Shown here: one piece after another, positions 8,989-17,193 of the stretch
Layout: every line of letters begins with the position of its first letter
Numbering within the stretch: the first letter of the stretch is position 1
NCBI RefSeq assembly: GCF_007954365.1
Contig: NZ_VOLO01000001.1
Coordinates: 1,302,001 to 1,366,000, forward strand
Source: Frigoribacterium sp. ACAM 257
Lineage (GTDB): Bacteria; Actinomycetota; Actinomycetes; Actinomycetales; Microbacteriaceae
Direction: 5' to 3'
DNA length: 64,000 nucleotides
Program-made: the position numbers and the translations under genes
Notes under the pieces: generated by a model
Told to the model about the DNA's origin: nothing
The model's input: the letters and a program-made list of their open reading frames with translations, nothing else
Database searches by the model: none

Positions 8989-9639
8989 ATGCCCCAGCCC
9001 GACCCGCAGCAGCCCGAGCCCGCCGGATCCCCCGCAGCGGGGCCCGTCGACGCCGGGCCCGCCGCCTGGCCCGCCGCGGGTGAGCTGCCCGTCGCGACGA
9101 TCTCCGACGCGATGGAGCGCTTCGGCGTCGCCGACGGCATCCGTCCGCTCTGGCGCGGGGCGGCCCTGTCGGGGCGCGCCTTCACCGTCTGGACCCGCCC
9201 CGGCGACAACGCCGGCCTGCACGCCGCGTTCGAGCAGATCAGGAGGGGCGAGATCCTCGTCGTCTCCGGCGGCGGCGACGAGACGCGGGCGCTGATCGGC
9301 GAGCTCGTCGCCGAGAAGGCGCTCGCGCTGGGGGTCGGCGGCATCGTGCTCGACGCAGCCGCCCGCGACGTGGTCGAGCTGGAGCGGGTGGGAGTCCCCG
9401 TGTTCGCCCGGGCCGTGACGCCGGCGGGACCGTGGAAGACCGGCCCGTACCGGCTCGGCGAGACCGTGGCGGTCGGCGGGGTCGCCGTGGCTCCGGGCGA
9501 CTGGGTCGTGGGCGACGACGACGGCGTGGCGATCGTGCCCGCGGATCGCGTCGACGACGTGGTCGCGGCGACCCACGAGCTGCTGCGCGGCGAGGGCGAG
9601 CGACGCGAGGCGAACCGGCGGCTGGTGCCCCGTGGCTGA
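8989..9639 (+). CDS. RraA-family aldolase/decarboxylase-like protein
   Basis: The 216-aa protein belongs to the RraA/MenG-like fold: VATISDAMERFGV near residue 35, GGIVLDAAARDVVEL (the substrate and metal-binding D-x-x-x-R-D region, about residues 112-127) and GDWVVGDDDGVAIVP near residue 165. Catalytic members are 4-hydroxy-4-methyl-2-oxoglutarate/4-carboxy-4-hydroxy-2-oxoadipate aldolases that also decarboxylate oxaloacetate; others only bind RNase E. The conserved Arg-Asp pair favours an enzyme. In this context it could convert the oxaloacetate released by the lyase to pyruvate. The first 28 residues are Pro/Ala-rich and probably disordered. Its end overlaps the next gene by 8 nt. Confidence 0.8.
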   Translation: MPQPDPQQPEPAGSPAAGPVDAGPAAWPAAGELPVATISDAMERFGVADGIRPLWRGAALSGRAFTVWTRPGDNAGLHAAFEQIRRGEILVVSGGGDETRALIGELVAEKALALGVGGIVLDAAARDVVELERVGVPVFARAVTPAGPWKTGPYRLGETVAVGGVAVAPGDWVVGDDDGVAIVPADRVDDVVAATHELLRGEGERREANRRLVPRG

Positions 9640-10636
9640 GGGTGCGAACGCGGCGGCCGCGGCGGGCGAGGCCGCGGCGGGCGAGATCGCGCCCGCGGGT
9701 GGTGCTGCCCGGCCCGTCGTCTGGGTGCCGCGTCCGATCGACGACGCGGTCGTCGAGTCCCTGGCGGAGTGGGCCGACGTGCGCCTCGGCTGGGGCGCGA
9801 CCGCCGCCTCCTGGGCCGACGTCGCTGCGGAGGTGCAGGGCGTCCTGCTCCGCACCGCCCGCGTCGACGGCGCGATGATGCGCGAGGCCCCCCGGCTGCG
9901 GATCGTCGCACGGCACGGGGTCGGCCTCGACACCGTCGACGTGGCCGCCGCCGCCGAGCTCGGCATCGATGTCACGACGACGCCCGCGGCCAACAGCCGG
10001 TCGGTCGCGGAGCTCGCCGTCGCCCTGCTGATGGTCACGCGCCGAGGGCTCGGCCCTGTACTCACGGGTGCTGGTGCCGGCGCCACCCCTGCGGATCGTG
10101 CGTCCCTGACCGGCCGCGAGCTCTCCGGAGCGACCCTCGGCCTGCTCGGCTACGGCCGCATCGCGCAGCTCGTCGCCGGCATCGCCCGCGACGGGCTCGG
10201 CATGAGCGTCGTCGCGCACGACCCACACCTCAGCGACGACGCGATCCGCGAGGCCGGAGCCGAGCCCGCCGGTCTCGGCGACCTGCTCCGCGCCTCCGAC
10301 GCCCTCAGCGTCCACGTGCCGCTGACCGACGCGACCCGGGGCCTGATCTCGGTGCGCGAACTGGCTCTCCTGCCTGCCGGAGCAGTCGTGGTGAACACCT
10401 CACGCGGAGGCGTCGTCGACGAGGAGGCGCTGGTCGCCGCCCTGGAGTCCGGTCACCTCGCGGGAGCCGGCCTCGACGTCACCTCGGTCGAGCCGCTGCC
10501 CTGCGACCACCCCCTGCGGCACCGCCCCGACGTCGTGCTCACGCCGCACGTCGGCGGCCAGACCCGCGAGGCCATGTCCCGCGTGGGCCACGAGGCCGCC
10601 GCCCACCTGAAGCGCACCCTCCTCTCCGCGAGCTGA
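9632..10636 (+). CDS. D-2-hydroxyacid dehydrogenase (NAD(P)-dependent)
   Basis: The 334-aa protein has the complete D-2-hydroxyacid dehydrogenase layout: Rossmann motif LGLLGYGRIA (about residue 170), catalytic Arg in VNTSRGGVVDEEALV, Glu in TSVEPLP and His in LTPHVGGQTREAMSRVG. It interconverts a 2-keto acid and a D-2-hydroxy acid. The GTG start lies inside the rraA-like gene (8-nt overlap), so the two are co-translated. The first 25 residues are an Ala/Gly-rich extension. The product of the neighbouring RraA-like enzyme (pyruvate or another 2-keto acid) is a plausible substrate. The stop codon is part of a 56-bp palindrome. Confidence 0.88.
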   Translation: MAEGANAAAAAGEAAAGEIAPAGGAARPVVWVPRPIDDAVVESLAEWADVRLGWGATAASWADVAAEVQGVLLRTARVDGAMMREAPRLRIVARHGVGLDTVDVAAAAELGIDVTTTPAANSRSVAELAVALLMVTRRGLGPVLTGAGAGATPADRASLTGRELSGATLGLLGYGRIAQLVAGIARDGLGMSVVAHDPHLSDDAIREAGAEPAGLGDLLRASDALSVHVPLTDATRGLISVRELALLPAGAVVVNTSRGGVVDEEALVAALESGHLAGAGLDVTSVEPLPCDHPLRHRPDVVLTPHVGGQTREAMSRVGHEAAAHLKRTLLSAS

Positions 10637-10689
10637 ACCGGCAGAAAATGCTCCCTGCCGCCTCCTCCAGAGCACTTCCTGCCGGTTCA
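10634..10689. repeat. 56-bp palindrome, TGAACCGGCAG type
   Basis: Perfect 11-bp ends TGAACCGGCAG/CTGCCGGTTCA with an imperfect inner stem (TGCTC/GAGCA). It has the same total length as the CGAGTGGTC elements but different ends. It includes the stop codon of the dehydrogenase gene. Confidence 0.75.
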
Positions 10690-10694
10690 CCGGC

Positions 10695-10750
10695 CGAGTG
10701 GTCGGCAAGTGTCCCCTGTGCCCCCACGAAGAACAGTTCCTGACCACTCG
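10695..10750. repeat. 56-bp palindrome, CGAGTGGTC family (copy 2)
   Basis: Ends CGAGTGGTC/GACCACTCG; the inner arms pair only partly here. The right arm (AACAGTTCCTGACCACTCGA) is identical to that of the copy at 10911, suggesting a recombination or duplication product. Confidence 0.8.
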
Positions 10751-10783
10751 ACGCCGGCGCTACTCCCCACGCTCGACGAGAGT

Positions 10784-10826
10784 CCCCGGATCGACCTCCC
10801 CCGCACCTCCCGAGGTCGATCTGGGG
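10784..10826. repeat. 43-bp inverted repeat (CCCCGGATCGACCTC arms)
   Basis: Arms of 15 bp with one mismatch around a 13-nt loop. It lies between two 56-bp elements and has unrelated ends. Confidence 0.7.
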
Positions 10827-10910
10827 CCTCTCATCCACCACGCCCCTGCGAGTGGTCCGAATTCGGACCTCCGGCAGCACCATAAGGACTCTTCCTCCCG
10901 GCAAGCCGAC

Positions 10911-10966
10911 CGAGTGGTCAGGAACTGTCGTCTGCCACCCCACGAGGAACAGTTCCTGACCACTCG
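10911..10966. repeat. 56-bp palindrome, CGAGTGGTC family (copy 3)
   Basis: Ends CGAGTGGTC/GACCACTCG with pairing through about 18 bp (CGAGTGGTCAGGAACTGT). It lies 24 bp downstream of the stop of the minus-strand membrane-protein gene. Confidence 0.85.
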
Positions 10967-10989
10967 AGCGACGATCGCGAGCCGGTCGG

Positions 10990-11742
10990 CTAGCCGACGA
11001 CGGCGAGGACGCCCGTGGCCACGAGGGTGACGGCCGTCGTCCAGACGACGATGGCTACGGCCTGCCAGAGGATCACCCATCCCTTCGGCACTCCCGACGC
11101 GACGAACGTCGCGGCCGTGATCATGGTCGGCAGCGCCAGCGGGGCGAGGAGGCTCGCTCCGGGCACCCCGAACTTGACGAGCCAGCGCCGCAGCCGCGCC
11201 CTGCCCTTGCTCTCGGGCACCGCCTCCGTGCGCTCGACCGATCCCGCCGCGACGGGAGCCGGCGTCGATGCGGCAGCGCCCGCACGTCCCGACGCAGCCG
11301 CAGACGCAGCCGCCCCCGCCGGAGCCGGCGCAGCCGAGGACTCGGCCTGCCCGTCGGACCACGAGCCGGCGGGCACGGCGACCGCCGCCGCACCCGAGGC
11401 CCCGGCCGCCTGCGTACGGCGCCCGGCACGCCTCAGGACCACCGCCTCCCTGATCCGCGACCCCAGCAGCACCACGACGACGACGCACAGCAGGTTGCCC
11501 GCCATCCCGGCGAGCGCCGCGACGACCGGGTGAACGCCTCCGATGACGCCCAGGGCTGCGGAGGCCTCGCCCTCGATGAACGGGACGGCTCCGGCGAGGG
11601 CGATGACGAGCGGCTGCACCACGTCGGGAACCTGGCTCATGAGCTCCCGGACCCAGCCGAACGTGTCGGCGGTGGACGTGACGGTGGCCGTGAGGGCCGG
11701 GATGCCGGCAGCCGAGGAGGCGAGGAGGACGGGGCGGGACAT
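10990..11742 (-). CDS. Small multidrug-export/SNARE-like membrane protein
   Basis: The 250-aa membrane protein has two hydrophobic blocks: residues 30-95 (VVQPLVIALAGAVPFIEGE, then AALGVIGGVHPVVAALAGMAGNLLCVVVVVLLG) and residues 195-250. An Ala/Pro/Gly-rich soluble linker of about 80 residues separates them. PFIEGE, GNLLC and FGVPGASLLAPLALPT resemble the small multidrug export protein/YqaA-type families. The ATG at 11742 is chosen because the protein-like part starts there; longer frames upstream are Arg/Pro-rich and not protein-like. Transport substrate unknown. Confidence 0.7.
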   Translation of the reverse strand: MSRPVLLASSAAGIPALTATVTSTADTFGWVRELMSQVPDVVQPLVIALAGAVPFIEGEASAALGVIGGVHPVVAALAGMAGNLLCVVVVVLLGSRIREAVVLRRAGRRTQAAGASGAAAVAVPAGSWSDGQAESSAAPAPAGAAASAAASGRAGAAASTPAPVAAGSVERTEAVPESKGRARLRRWLVKFGVPGASLLAPLALPTMITAATFVASGVPKGWVILWQAVAIVVWTTAVTLVATGVLAVVG

Positions 11743-11858
11743 GGAGGTCTCCAGAGAGGGTCTCGTGCAGGACGGGAAGGGGGGAAGGGCGACGAACGGG
11801 CGGGCGAAGTGAGGGGGCGGAGAACGGGAGGAGGAGGGGCGCGAGACCCGGCAGCGGC

Positions 11859-12590
11859 TCAGTCGCGCAGCGACGGCAGCACGACGCTGACGAAGAGCGT
11901 GTTCGAGAGCACGGAGGCGGCGACCGCGGCAGCCGAGGCGGCGACGGCCTCGCCCGTGGCGGCGGCACCCCACTCGCCGCGCTGCAGCTCCTGCCCGCGG
12001 GTGTAGAGCGCGCCCGACCAGGGCAGGTCGCGGTGCAGCGCGGGCAGCGCCCCGCTGGCCGAGAGCAGGGCGGCGAGCGCGCCCGACCGCGGCGACGGCT
12101 CCTGGTCGTCGAGCAGCACCGGGGTCACGAGGGCGAGCAGCTCGTCGCGCCGACCGGTCCCGCCGTCCACGAGCGCCGTGGTCGGGATGAACCCGAGCGT
12201 CTTGCGGCCCTCGCGGCGCAGCGCCCCGCGCTCGACGACGCGGTCGATCACCGGCCCGCGCAGCCGTGGCCCGATCTCGAGCACCAGCGACCGCAGGTCG
12301 GTCGGCTTCTCATCGAGGCGACGCCACGTGGGGGCGAGCAGCGGGTCGGCGGGCTCCTGTCCCTCGACGGCGTGGACGAGTCGTCCGCGCAGCCCCGACC
12401 CGTGCTCGTCGACCGTGACCGCCCCGTCGAGGGCCAGCTCGGTGAGGACGGCGCCCGCCAGGGTGTGCAGCAGCGGGGTGCCCTCGGAGCGGATCGTGCC
12501 CGACTCCGGGTCGAAGAGCAGCACGAGCACGTCCTCGGCGAGCAGGGGCGCGGTGTCGAGGGAGGTGGTGGTGGGGTCGGTCTCGGTCAT
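11859..12590 (-). CDS. GPP34 (GOLPH3-like) family phosphoprotein
   Basis: The 243-aa protein shows the GOLPH3/GPP34 pattern found in many actinobacteria: LLAEDVLVLLFDPESG, a helix HTLAGAVLTELALDGAVTVD, PTWRRLDEKPTDLRSLVLEIGPRLR, ERGALRREGRKTLGFIPTT and a C-terminal Ala/Val-rich helix. Eukaryotic relatives bind phosphatidylinositol 4-phosphate at the Golgi; the bacterial role is not established. The ATG overlaps the MerR gene stop (ATGA), so regulator and GPP34 protein are co-expressed. Confidence 0.8.
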   Translation of the reverse strand: MTETDPTTTSLDTAPLLAEDVLVLLFDPESGTIRSEGTPLLHTLAGAVLTELALDGAVTVDEHGSGLRGRLVHAVEGQEPADPLLAPTWRRLDEKPTDLRSLVLEIGPRLRGPVIDRVVERGALRREGRKTLGFIPTTALVDGGTGRRDELLALVTPVLLDDQEPSPRSGALAALLSASGALPALHRDLPWSGALYTRGQELQRGEWGAAATGEAVAASAAAVAASVLSNTLFVSVVLPSLRD

Positions 12591-13459
12591 GGTCGTGTCC
12601 TCGGGTCGTGTTCGGGAGCAGGGGCAGGCACTCCCCCGGCAGCGGCGGTGGCGGAGGGAGCGGAGCCGGAGGGCACGGACGCAGCCGCCCCGTCTGCCTC
12701 CGCGGCGTCCAGCGCGGCCTCGAGCGCCTCCAGGTCGTCGTCCTTGCCGGCCGACACGAGGTACGCGCGGTAGAGAACCTCGAGCTGGGCCTGGTTGTAC
12801 AGCTCGGTGACGGCGGCGCCGACCGTGGCCGTCGCCGACTCGGCGCCGTGCAGCGCCTGTGCGCCCGGGTCGGTGAGCCACGGGTAGGTCTCGAAGAGCT
12901 GGCCCATCGCGGGGGCGAGCGAGGCTCCGAGACGGCGTCGGGTCGCCCGGTCGGCGTCCGGGGTCAGCGCGTCGAAGGCGTCGTCGTCGGAGGTGCGGGG
13001 CTCGTCCCGCAGGATCGTCCGCAGGTCGTCCATCGCCGACTCGTCGTAGACCCGCGACCAGATCATCACGAGCGACCGGTCGGCCTCGCTGAGGTGGCGG
13101 CCCACGTCGCTGAAGCCTGCGGGCAGCTCGGCCGGCGAGCGGTGCTGCATGATCAGGGCGAGCTCGCCGCGGATGCGCTGCAGCCGCCCGATCGTGGCCT
13201 CGAGCTCGGCGTCGAGCACACGGAGGGCCGCGTCGGGGTGGTCGCCGGCGTCGCCGAGTGCCTGGACCTGAGCCAGCGGCACGCCGAGCTCGGTCAGCCG
13301 GGTGATCTGCAGCAGGCGGACCAGGTGCCGCACCTCGTACTGCTTGTAGCCGTTGCTCAGCCGCGACGGCTCCTCGAGCAGCCCGAGCTGGTGGTAGTAG
13401 CGGACGCTCTTGACGGTGGTGCCGGCCATCTCGGCCAGCTGTCGTGTGCTCCAGGCCAT
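12587..13459 (-). CDS. MerR-family transcriptional regulator
   Basis: The 290-aa protein starts with a MerR winged helix (STRQLAEMAGTTVKSVRYYHQLGLLEEPSRLSNGYKQYEVRHLVRLLQI-type region, residues 4-52) followed by the dimerisation helix. A 170-residue all-helical C-terminal part, related to TipAS-like effector regions only in style, then leads to an Ala/Pro-rich tail. It is the upstream partner of the GPP34 gene. Ligand unknown. Confidence 0.88.
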   Translation of the reverse strand: MAWSTRQLAEMAGTTVKSVRYYHQLGLLEEPSRLSNGYKQYEVRHLVRLLQITRLTELGVPLAQVQALGDAGDHPDAALRVLDAELEATIGRLQRIRGELALIMQHRSPAELPAGFSDVGRHLSEADRSLVMIWSRVYDESAMDDLRTILRDEPRTSDDDAFDALTPDADRATRRRLGASLAPAMGQLFETYPWLTDPGAQALHGAESATATVGAAVTELYNQAQLEVLYRAYLVSAGKDDDLEALEAALDAAEADGAAASVPSGSAPSATAAAGGVPAPAPEHDPRTRP

Positions 13460-13783
13460 GGTCGCCTCCTCGTCGGTGTCGATGCCGGTGACGGCTTCGT
13501 CGCCGGAACGTGTCGCCGGCTACAGACGAGTAGAGCCCATGCCCCTGGGGCAGGGTCAAGCGATCCCCCGAGAAGTCGCCGACCGGTCGAGCCCGCCCTC
13601 AGCCGAGTGGTCGAGAACGGTTCTCCACCGACCGGAGGAGAACCGTTCTCGACCACTCGACGACGCCGCTCGGCGGCAGCACGTGTCACCCCCGCTACAC
13701 CTGTCGTCCACATCCCCCTGCTCTGATGCCCGAGGCCCGTCACGATCACGGGGGCGGCGCCTCCACGATCACGAAGGACCAGG
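13460..13783. other. Divergent intergenic region with one 56-bp palindrome
   Basis: About 320 bp between the MerR gene (minus) and a short secreted ORF (plus). It holds the perfect 56-bp palindrome at 13604-13659 and presumably promoters for both sides. I see no gene in it. Confidence 0.6.
13604..13659. repeat. 56-bp palindrome, CGAGTGGTC family (copy 4, perfect)
   Basis: Two perfectly complementary 22-bp arms beginning CGAGTGGTCGAGAACGGTTC around a 12-nt loop. It lies in a divergent promoter region rather than after a gene, which argues that the family is not simply terminators. Confidence 0.9.
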
Positions 13784-13984
13784 ATGACCACCACCGCCGC
13801 ACGACGCCCGCGCCGCCGCGCCCGCGTCGCCGCGGCCATTCTGCTGGTCACGGCCACCGCCGTCGGAGCCACGAGCACCGTCACGTCGGCCCGTGCCGAC
13901 GACGCCGTCCCGCTGCTGACCACCGAGTCGGCGGCGTGGAGCTACCTCGAGACCGGAGTCGACCCCTCGGCCGGCAGCGCCTGA
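13784..13984 (+). pseudogene. N-terminal remnant of a secreted protein (signal peptide plus about 25 residues)
   Basis: The 66-aa ORF has a good AAGGACCAGG ribosome binding site, an Arg-rich N-region, a hydrophobic core AAAILLVTATAVGATSTVTSARA with signal-peptidase-like site, and then PLLTTESAAWSYLETGVDPS. That last segment is typical of the first strand of jelly-roll/metallophosphoesterase extracellular proteins, which are hundreds of residues long. The frame stops soon after and 26 bp later a 56-bp palindrome begins. It is therefore probably a truncated gene remnant, though a short secreted peptide cannot be excluded. Confidence 0.5.
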
Positions 13985-14009
13985 CCCGGCTCGCGTCGCC
14001 CTCCCCCTT

Positions 14010-14065
14010 CGAGTGGTCACGAAGTGTCCTTCCGCGCCTCGGGAGCGACACTTCGTGACCACTCG
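14010..14065. repeat. 56-bp palindrome, CGAGTGGTC family (copy 5)
   Basis: Perfect 19-bp arms (CGAGTGGTCACGAAGTGTC) with an 18-nt loop, just downstream of the truncated secreted ORF. Confidence 0.9.
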
Positions 14066-14100
14066 CGGTGCCCCGCCGGCGACGACCTCAGCCTCGAGCT

Positions 14101-14156
14101 CGAGTGGTCCCGATTCGGCCCTCCGCACAGCGGAAGGGCCGAATTCGGACCAGTCG
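14101..14156. repeat. 56-bp palindrome, CGAGTGGTC family (copy 6)
   Basis: About 22-bp arms with three mismatches; the right end has CAGTCG in place of CACTCG. It lies 35 bp from copy 5 and 26 bp from the TetR gene end. Confidence 0.8.
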
Positions 14157-14182
14157 AGGTGGCCAGCGCGACTGAGAAGCCC

Positions 14183-14962
14183 TCAGGCGAAGGAGGCGCC
14201 CGTCTCGTGCCCGAGGAAAGTCCACATCCAGGTCAGCGCCAGCTCCGACGTCAGCCCCGGGGCCTTCTGCGCGAGCTGCGTCGCGACTCCGTCGCTGTAC
14301 GCGGCGAGCTTGAGCGCCACCTCCGACGCACGATCTCCGGGGTCGTCCCCGACAGGACCGGCGCCCCGAGCCCCGAGCACCGGGAACGCGCCCGACTCCG
14401 CCCCGCGCCGCAGCGTCCGCGTGAGGCACGCCTCCCAGACGCGGATCCGCTCGACGTACTCCGCGGCGACCGCGGGCTTCCGAGCGACGGCCGTCCAGTA
14501 GTCCGACCAGAGCCGCCAGTGCTCGTCGCTCGCGTCCGTCGCGGCGAAGAGCGGCTCGACGAGCATCCGCACGCCGGCGACCGGGTCCGGCTCGGCGTCG
14601 ACGGCCTCGATGATCGACGAGTAGAAGCGGGCCGTCTCGAGCACGACGACCTCGTTCAGGATCTCCGCGACGCTCTCGAAGTGGTACGTCACCGTGCCCA
14701 CCGAGACGCCCGCCTCCCCCGCGATGTCGCGCAGCCGCGTGCCGCCGAGCCCCTCGCGCAGGATCACGCCGCGGGCCGCCTCCACGATCAGCGCCCGCCG
14801 CACGGCCGGCTTCTGCCGCCCGCCGCCCGCGGCGACAGCCGCGCCCGCAGCAGCGCCTGCAGCAGCCGTGGCAGCGCCTGCACCAGCACCAGCACCAGCA
14901 GAACCAGCCGCACCCGCAGCCGCAGCCGAGGAGGCGCCGCTCCCGTCCCCGACCCCGCTCAC
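14183..14962 (-). CDS. TetR-family transcriptional regulator
   Basis: The 259-aa protein has a Gly/Ala-rich N-terminal stretch of about 50 residues, then a TetR DNA-binding domain (RQKPAVRRALIVEAARGVILREGLGGTRLRDIAGEAGVSVGTVTYHF-type region, residues about 50-97) and an all-helical ligand domain of about 150 residues. The GTG start overlaps the hydrolase stop (GTGA). It is the last gene of the ABC transporter-hydrolase operon and is a natural local repressor. The palindrome at 23552-23573 ahead of the first gene is a plausible operator. Confidence 0.85.
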   Translation of the reverse strand: MSGVGDGSGASSAAAAGAAGSAGAGAGAGAATAAAGAAAGAAVAAGGGRQKPAVRRALIVEAARGVILREGLGGTRLRDIAGEAGVSVGTVTYHFESVAEILNEVVVLETARFYSSIIEAVDAEPDPVAGVRMLVEPLFAATDASDEHWRLWSDYWTAVARKPAVAAEYVERIRVWEACLTRTLRRGAESGAFPVLGARGAGPVGDDPGDRASEVALKLAAYSDGVATQLAQKAPGLTSELALTWMWTFLGHETGASFA

Positions 14963-17193
14963 GCCGACGTCCTCGGTACCCGGTCCTCGAACTGCCGCGA
15001 GGCGACGACGACGACCGGCGCCTCCGGCCCGCCGTCCCGAGCCCACGCCTGCACGGTGTTGACGACGACGAACTCGTCCCGCGTCGCCGTCAGCCGTGAC
15101 GTCGTCTCGAGCCACGCCCGCCACGACGGCTTCTCGAGCCCGATCGCCCAGCGCGACTCCGCCGAGGCCGACAGCGGGTCGCCGTCGGTGATGCGATAGG
15201 TCTCGCGGCTGTCCTCGGTGAAGACGAGGCCGTCGGGGTACTCTCGCCCGCCGCCGTAGCCGGGGTCGACGTCGAGCACCCACTCGCCCGTGCCGACGTC
15301 GTGCGAGACGCTGCGCTGCGGCAGGTCCGACGCGGCGGGCAGTGCGCGCACGGCGAGCGGCGTCGCTCGGGTCGGCTCCTCGAAGCGCACCCCGTCGTCG
15401 CCGCTCCGCGTCCAGACGGGCAGCGTCACCGAGCTGTGCCGCGGGTCGATCGTGAGGGCCGCCTCGTCGGGGTGCGGCCAGATCCAGGGCCAGTAGGCGG
15501 AGGAGACGGCCACCCGGAGGCGGTGGCCGACCGGGAAGGAATGTCCGGTCGAGACCAGCGCGACCTGCACGTCTTCCTCGACCCCCGCCTCCATCGGGAC
15601 GTTCTGCTCTCGCCCGAGGCGCGCGTTCAGATTGAGGACGCCGCGGGTGACGAGCGTCGAGCTGCCGTCGGGGGCGACGTCGCAGAGCCGGACGATGACC
15701 GTGGCCGACGTCCGGTCGCTCGTCAGCGCGAGGTCGACGACGACGTTCCCCAGCAGGTCGAGGGGCGCCTCCGTGACCAGCAGGTCGAAGCAGGCCGAGC
15801 GGCCGTCCTCGCCGCGCTGGTCGGGCGGCAGGTCGGTGGCGTTGCCGAAGGGGAAGAAGCGTCCGGCGTCGAGGCCGGTGCTCTGCGGCGAGCGCACCGA
15901 CACCGGTCCGTGCTCGCCGCCGGTGAGCAGCTCGAGCGACTCGACCTGCGCCGTGGTCGCCGCCGACGGCCAGGCCTCGGCGGCGACCCAGCGGCCGGTC
16001 CGCTCGGAGTAGAACGTCGCGGGAGGCTCCGAGTCGTTGATCCAGGCCCGCAGCGCCGGCTCGTCGTCGACGCCGTTCGGGTCGTCGAGCAGCCAGCGGT
16101 CCCACCAGCGCAGCGTCTCCTGCAGGAACCCGATGCCCGGCCCGGGAGCCAGCCCGCGGTCCGGGTACTGGTGCGACCAGGGCCCGACGATGCCCTTGAC
16201 AGGGGCATCGAGGTTCGCGACGAGCCGCAGCACGGCGTCCCGGTAGGGGTCGGCCCAGCCACCGACGGCGAGCACCGCGGCCGTGATCGAGGAGTAGTCC
16301 TCGCAGACGCTGCCGTGCCGCCAGTAGTCGTCGCGCTCCTGGTGGGCGAGCCAGGTCGGCGTCATCGGCCGGTTGTGCTCGAGCCGTTCGCGCCACTGCG
16401 CGATCCAGTCGGCGCCGACCACCTCGGGCCGTGGCGGACGGGAGTTGAACGCGAACATCGTCCCTCCCCAGGCCGCCATGTCGATGCCGAGCACCGCGCC
16501 GCCCATGTAGTGGACGTCGTTGTCGTACCGGTCGTCGGTCGAGCACACGGTGACGATCGCCTTGAGCGCGGCCGGCGCGCGACCGGCGAGCTGGAGAGCG
16601 TTGAACCCGCCCCACGAGATCCCGAACATGCCGACCGCGCCCGTCGACCACGGCTGTGCGGCGAGCCACTCGATCAGGGCGAGGCCGTCGTCGAGCTCCT
16701 GCACCGAGTACTCGTCGTCGAACAGCCCGTCGCTCGACCCCGTGCCCCGGATGTCCACCCGCACCGACGCGTACCCCCGCGCCGCGTACCAGGGGTGCCG
16801 CTCACTGTCGCGCGGAGCCGTCCAGTCGTCGAGCCGGTACGGCAGGTACTCGAGCAGCACCGGCACGGGATGCGCGACCCGCGGCGCCCAGATCCGCGCG
16901 TGCAGCCGCGTGCCGTCCGGCAGCGGCACCCACTCGTCGCGCACGTCGACCTCGTGCAGCACATTGGGGTCGCGAAGGAGGCGCGGGTCGCGACCGGCGG
17001 ACCGGTCGCCCTTGGCGCCGTGCGCGTGCTGGTCGCACTGCGCGCCCTGCTCCGCCTGCTCCGCCTGCTCCGCCTGCTCCGCCTGCTCCGCCTGCTCCGC
17101 CTGCTCCGCCTGCTCGGCCTGCTCGGCCTGCTCGGCCTGCTCGGCCTGCTCCGCCTGCTCGGCCTGCTCGGCCGGCTCGCCCTGCTCGCTCAC
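14959..17193 (-). CDS. CocE/NonD-family (peptidase S15-like) hydrolase with an AEQ-repeat N terminus
   Basis: The 744-aa protein has an alpha/beta-hydrolase domain of the X-Pro dipeptidyl-peptidase/cocaine-esterase family: VRDEWVPLPDGTRLHARIW, RDSERHPWYAARGYASVRVDIRGTG, nucleophile motif GMFGISWGG (Ser near residue 193), a WSHQYPDRG His, then the C-terminal jelly roll (RVAVSSAYWPWIWPHPD). It probably cleaves an ester or amide bond in a compound imported by the ABC transporter encoded upstream. The first 50 residues are 14 copies of Ala-Glu-Gln, then a His/Cys-containing linker; the catalytic part begins near residue 75. The GTG start overlaps the previous stop (GTGA). A later start that omits the repeat is possible. 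Confidence 0.85.
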   Translation of the reverse strand: MSEQGEPAEQAEQAEQAEQAEQAEQAEQAEQAEQAEQAEQAEQAEQAEQGAQCDQHAHGAKGDRSAGRDPRLLRDPNVLHEVDVRDEWVPLPDGTRLHARIWAPRVAHPVPVLLEYLPYRLDDWTAPRDSERHPWYAARGYASVRVDIRGTGSSDGLFDDEYSVQELDDGLALIEWLAAQPWSTGAVGMFGISWGGFNALQLAGRAPAALKAIVTVCSTDDRYDNDVHYMGGAVLGIDMAAWGGTMFAFNSRPPRPEVVGADWIAQWRERLEHNRPMTPTWLAHQERDDYWRHGSVCEDYSSITAAVLAVGGWADPYRDAVLRLVANLDAPVKGIVGPWSHQYPDRGLAPGPGIGFLQETLRWWDRWLLDDPNGVDDEPALRAWINDSEPPATFYSERTGRWVAAEAWPSAATTAQVESLELLTGGEHGPVSVRSPQSTGLDAGRFFPFGNATDLPPDQRGEDGRSACFDLLVTEAPLDLLGNVVVDLALTSDRTSATVIVRLCDVAPDGSSTLVTRGVLNLNARLGREQNVPMEAGVEEDVQVALVSTGHSFPVGHRLRVAVSSAYWPWIWPHPDEAALTIDPRHSSVTLPVWTRSGDDGVRFEEPTRATPLAVRALPAASDLPQRSVSHDVGTGEWVLDVDPGYGGGREYPDGLVFTEDSRETYRITDGDPLSASAESRWAIGLEKPSWRAWLETTSRLTATRDEFVVVNTVQAWARDGGPEAPVVVVASRQFEDRVPRTSA
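17047..17172. repeat. 9-bp tandem repeat encoding (Ala-Glu-Gln)x14
   Basis: Fourteen in-frame copies of GCSGAGCAG (minus strand), with a block of one variant (GCG) and a block of the other (GCC). Copy-number change would lengthen or shorten the hydrolase N terminus without a frameshift. Confidence 0.85.

Larger units (their letters stand above)
10637..10989. other. Gene-free stretch filled with palindromes
   Basis: No credible gene lies between the convergent dehydrogenase and membrane-protein genes. The stretch holds four separate long palindromes (10634-10689, 10695-10750, 10784-10826, 10911-10966) and a short perfect one, GGTCCGAATTCGGACC, at 10854-10869. The short one looks like the 5' part of a decayed element. 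Confidence 0.75.
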
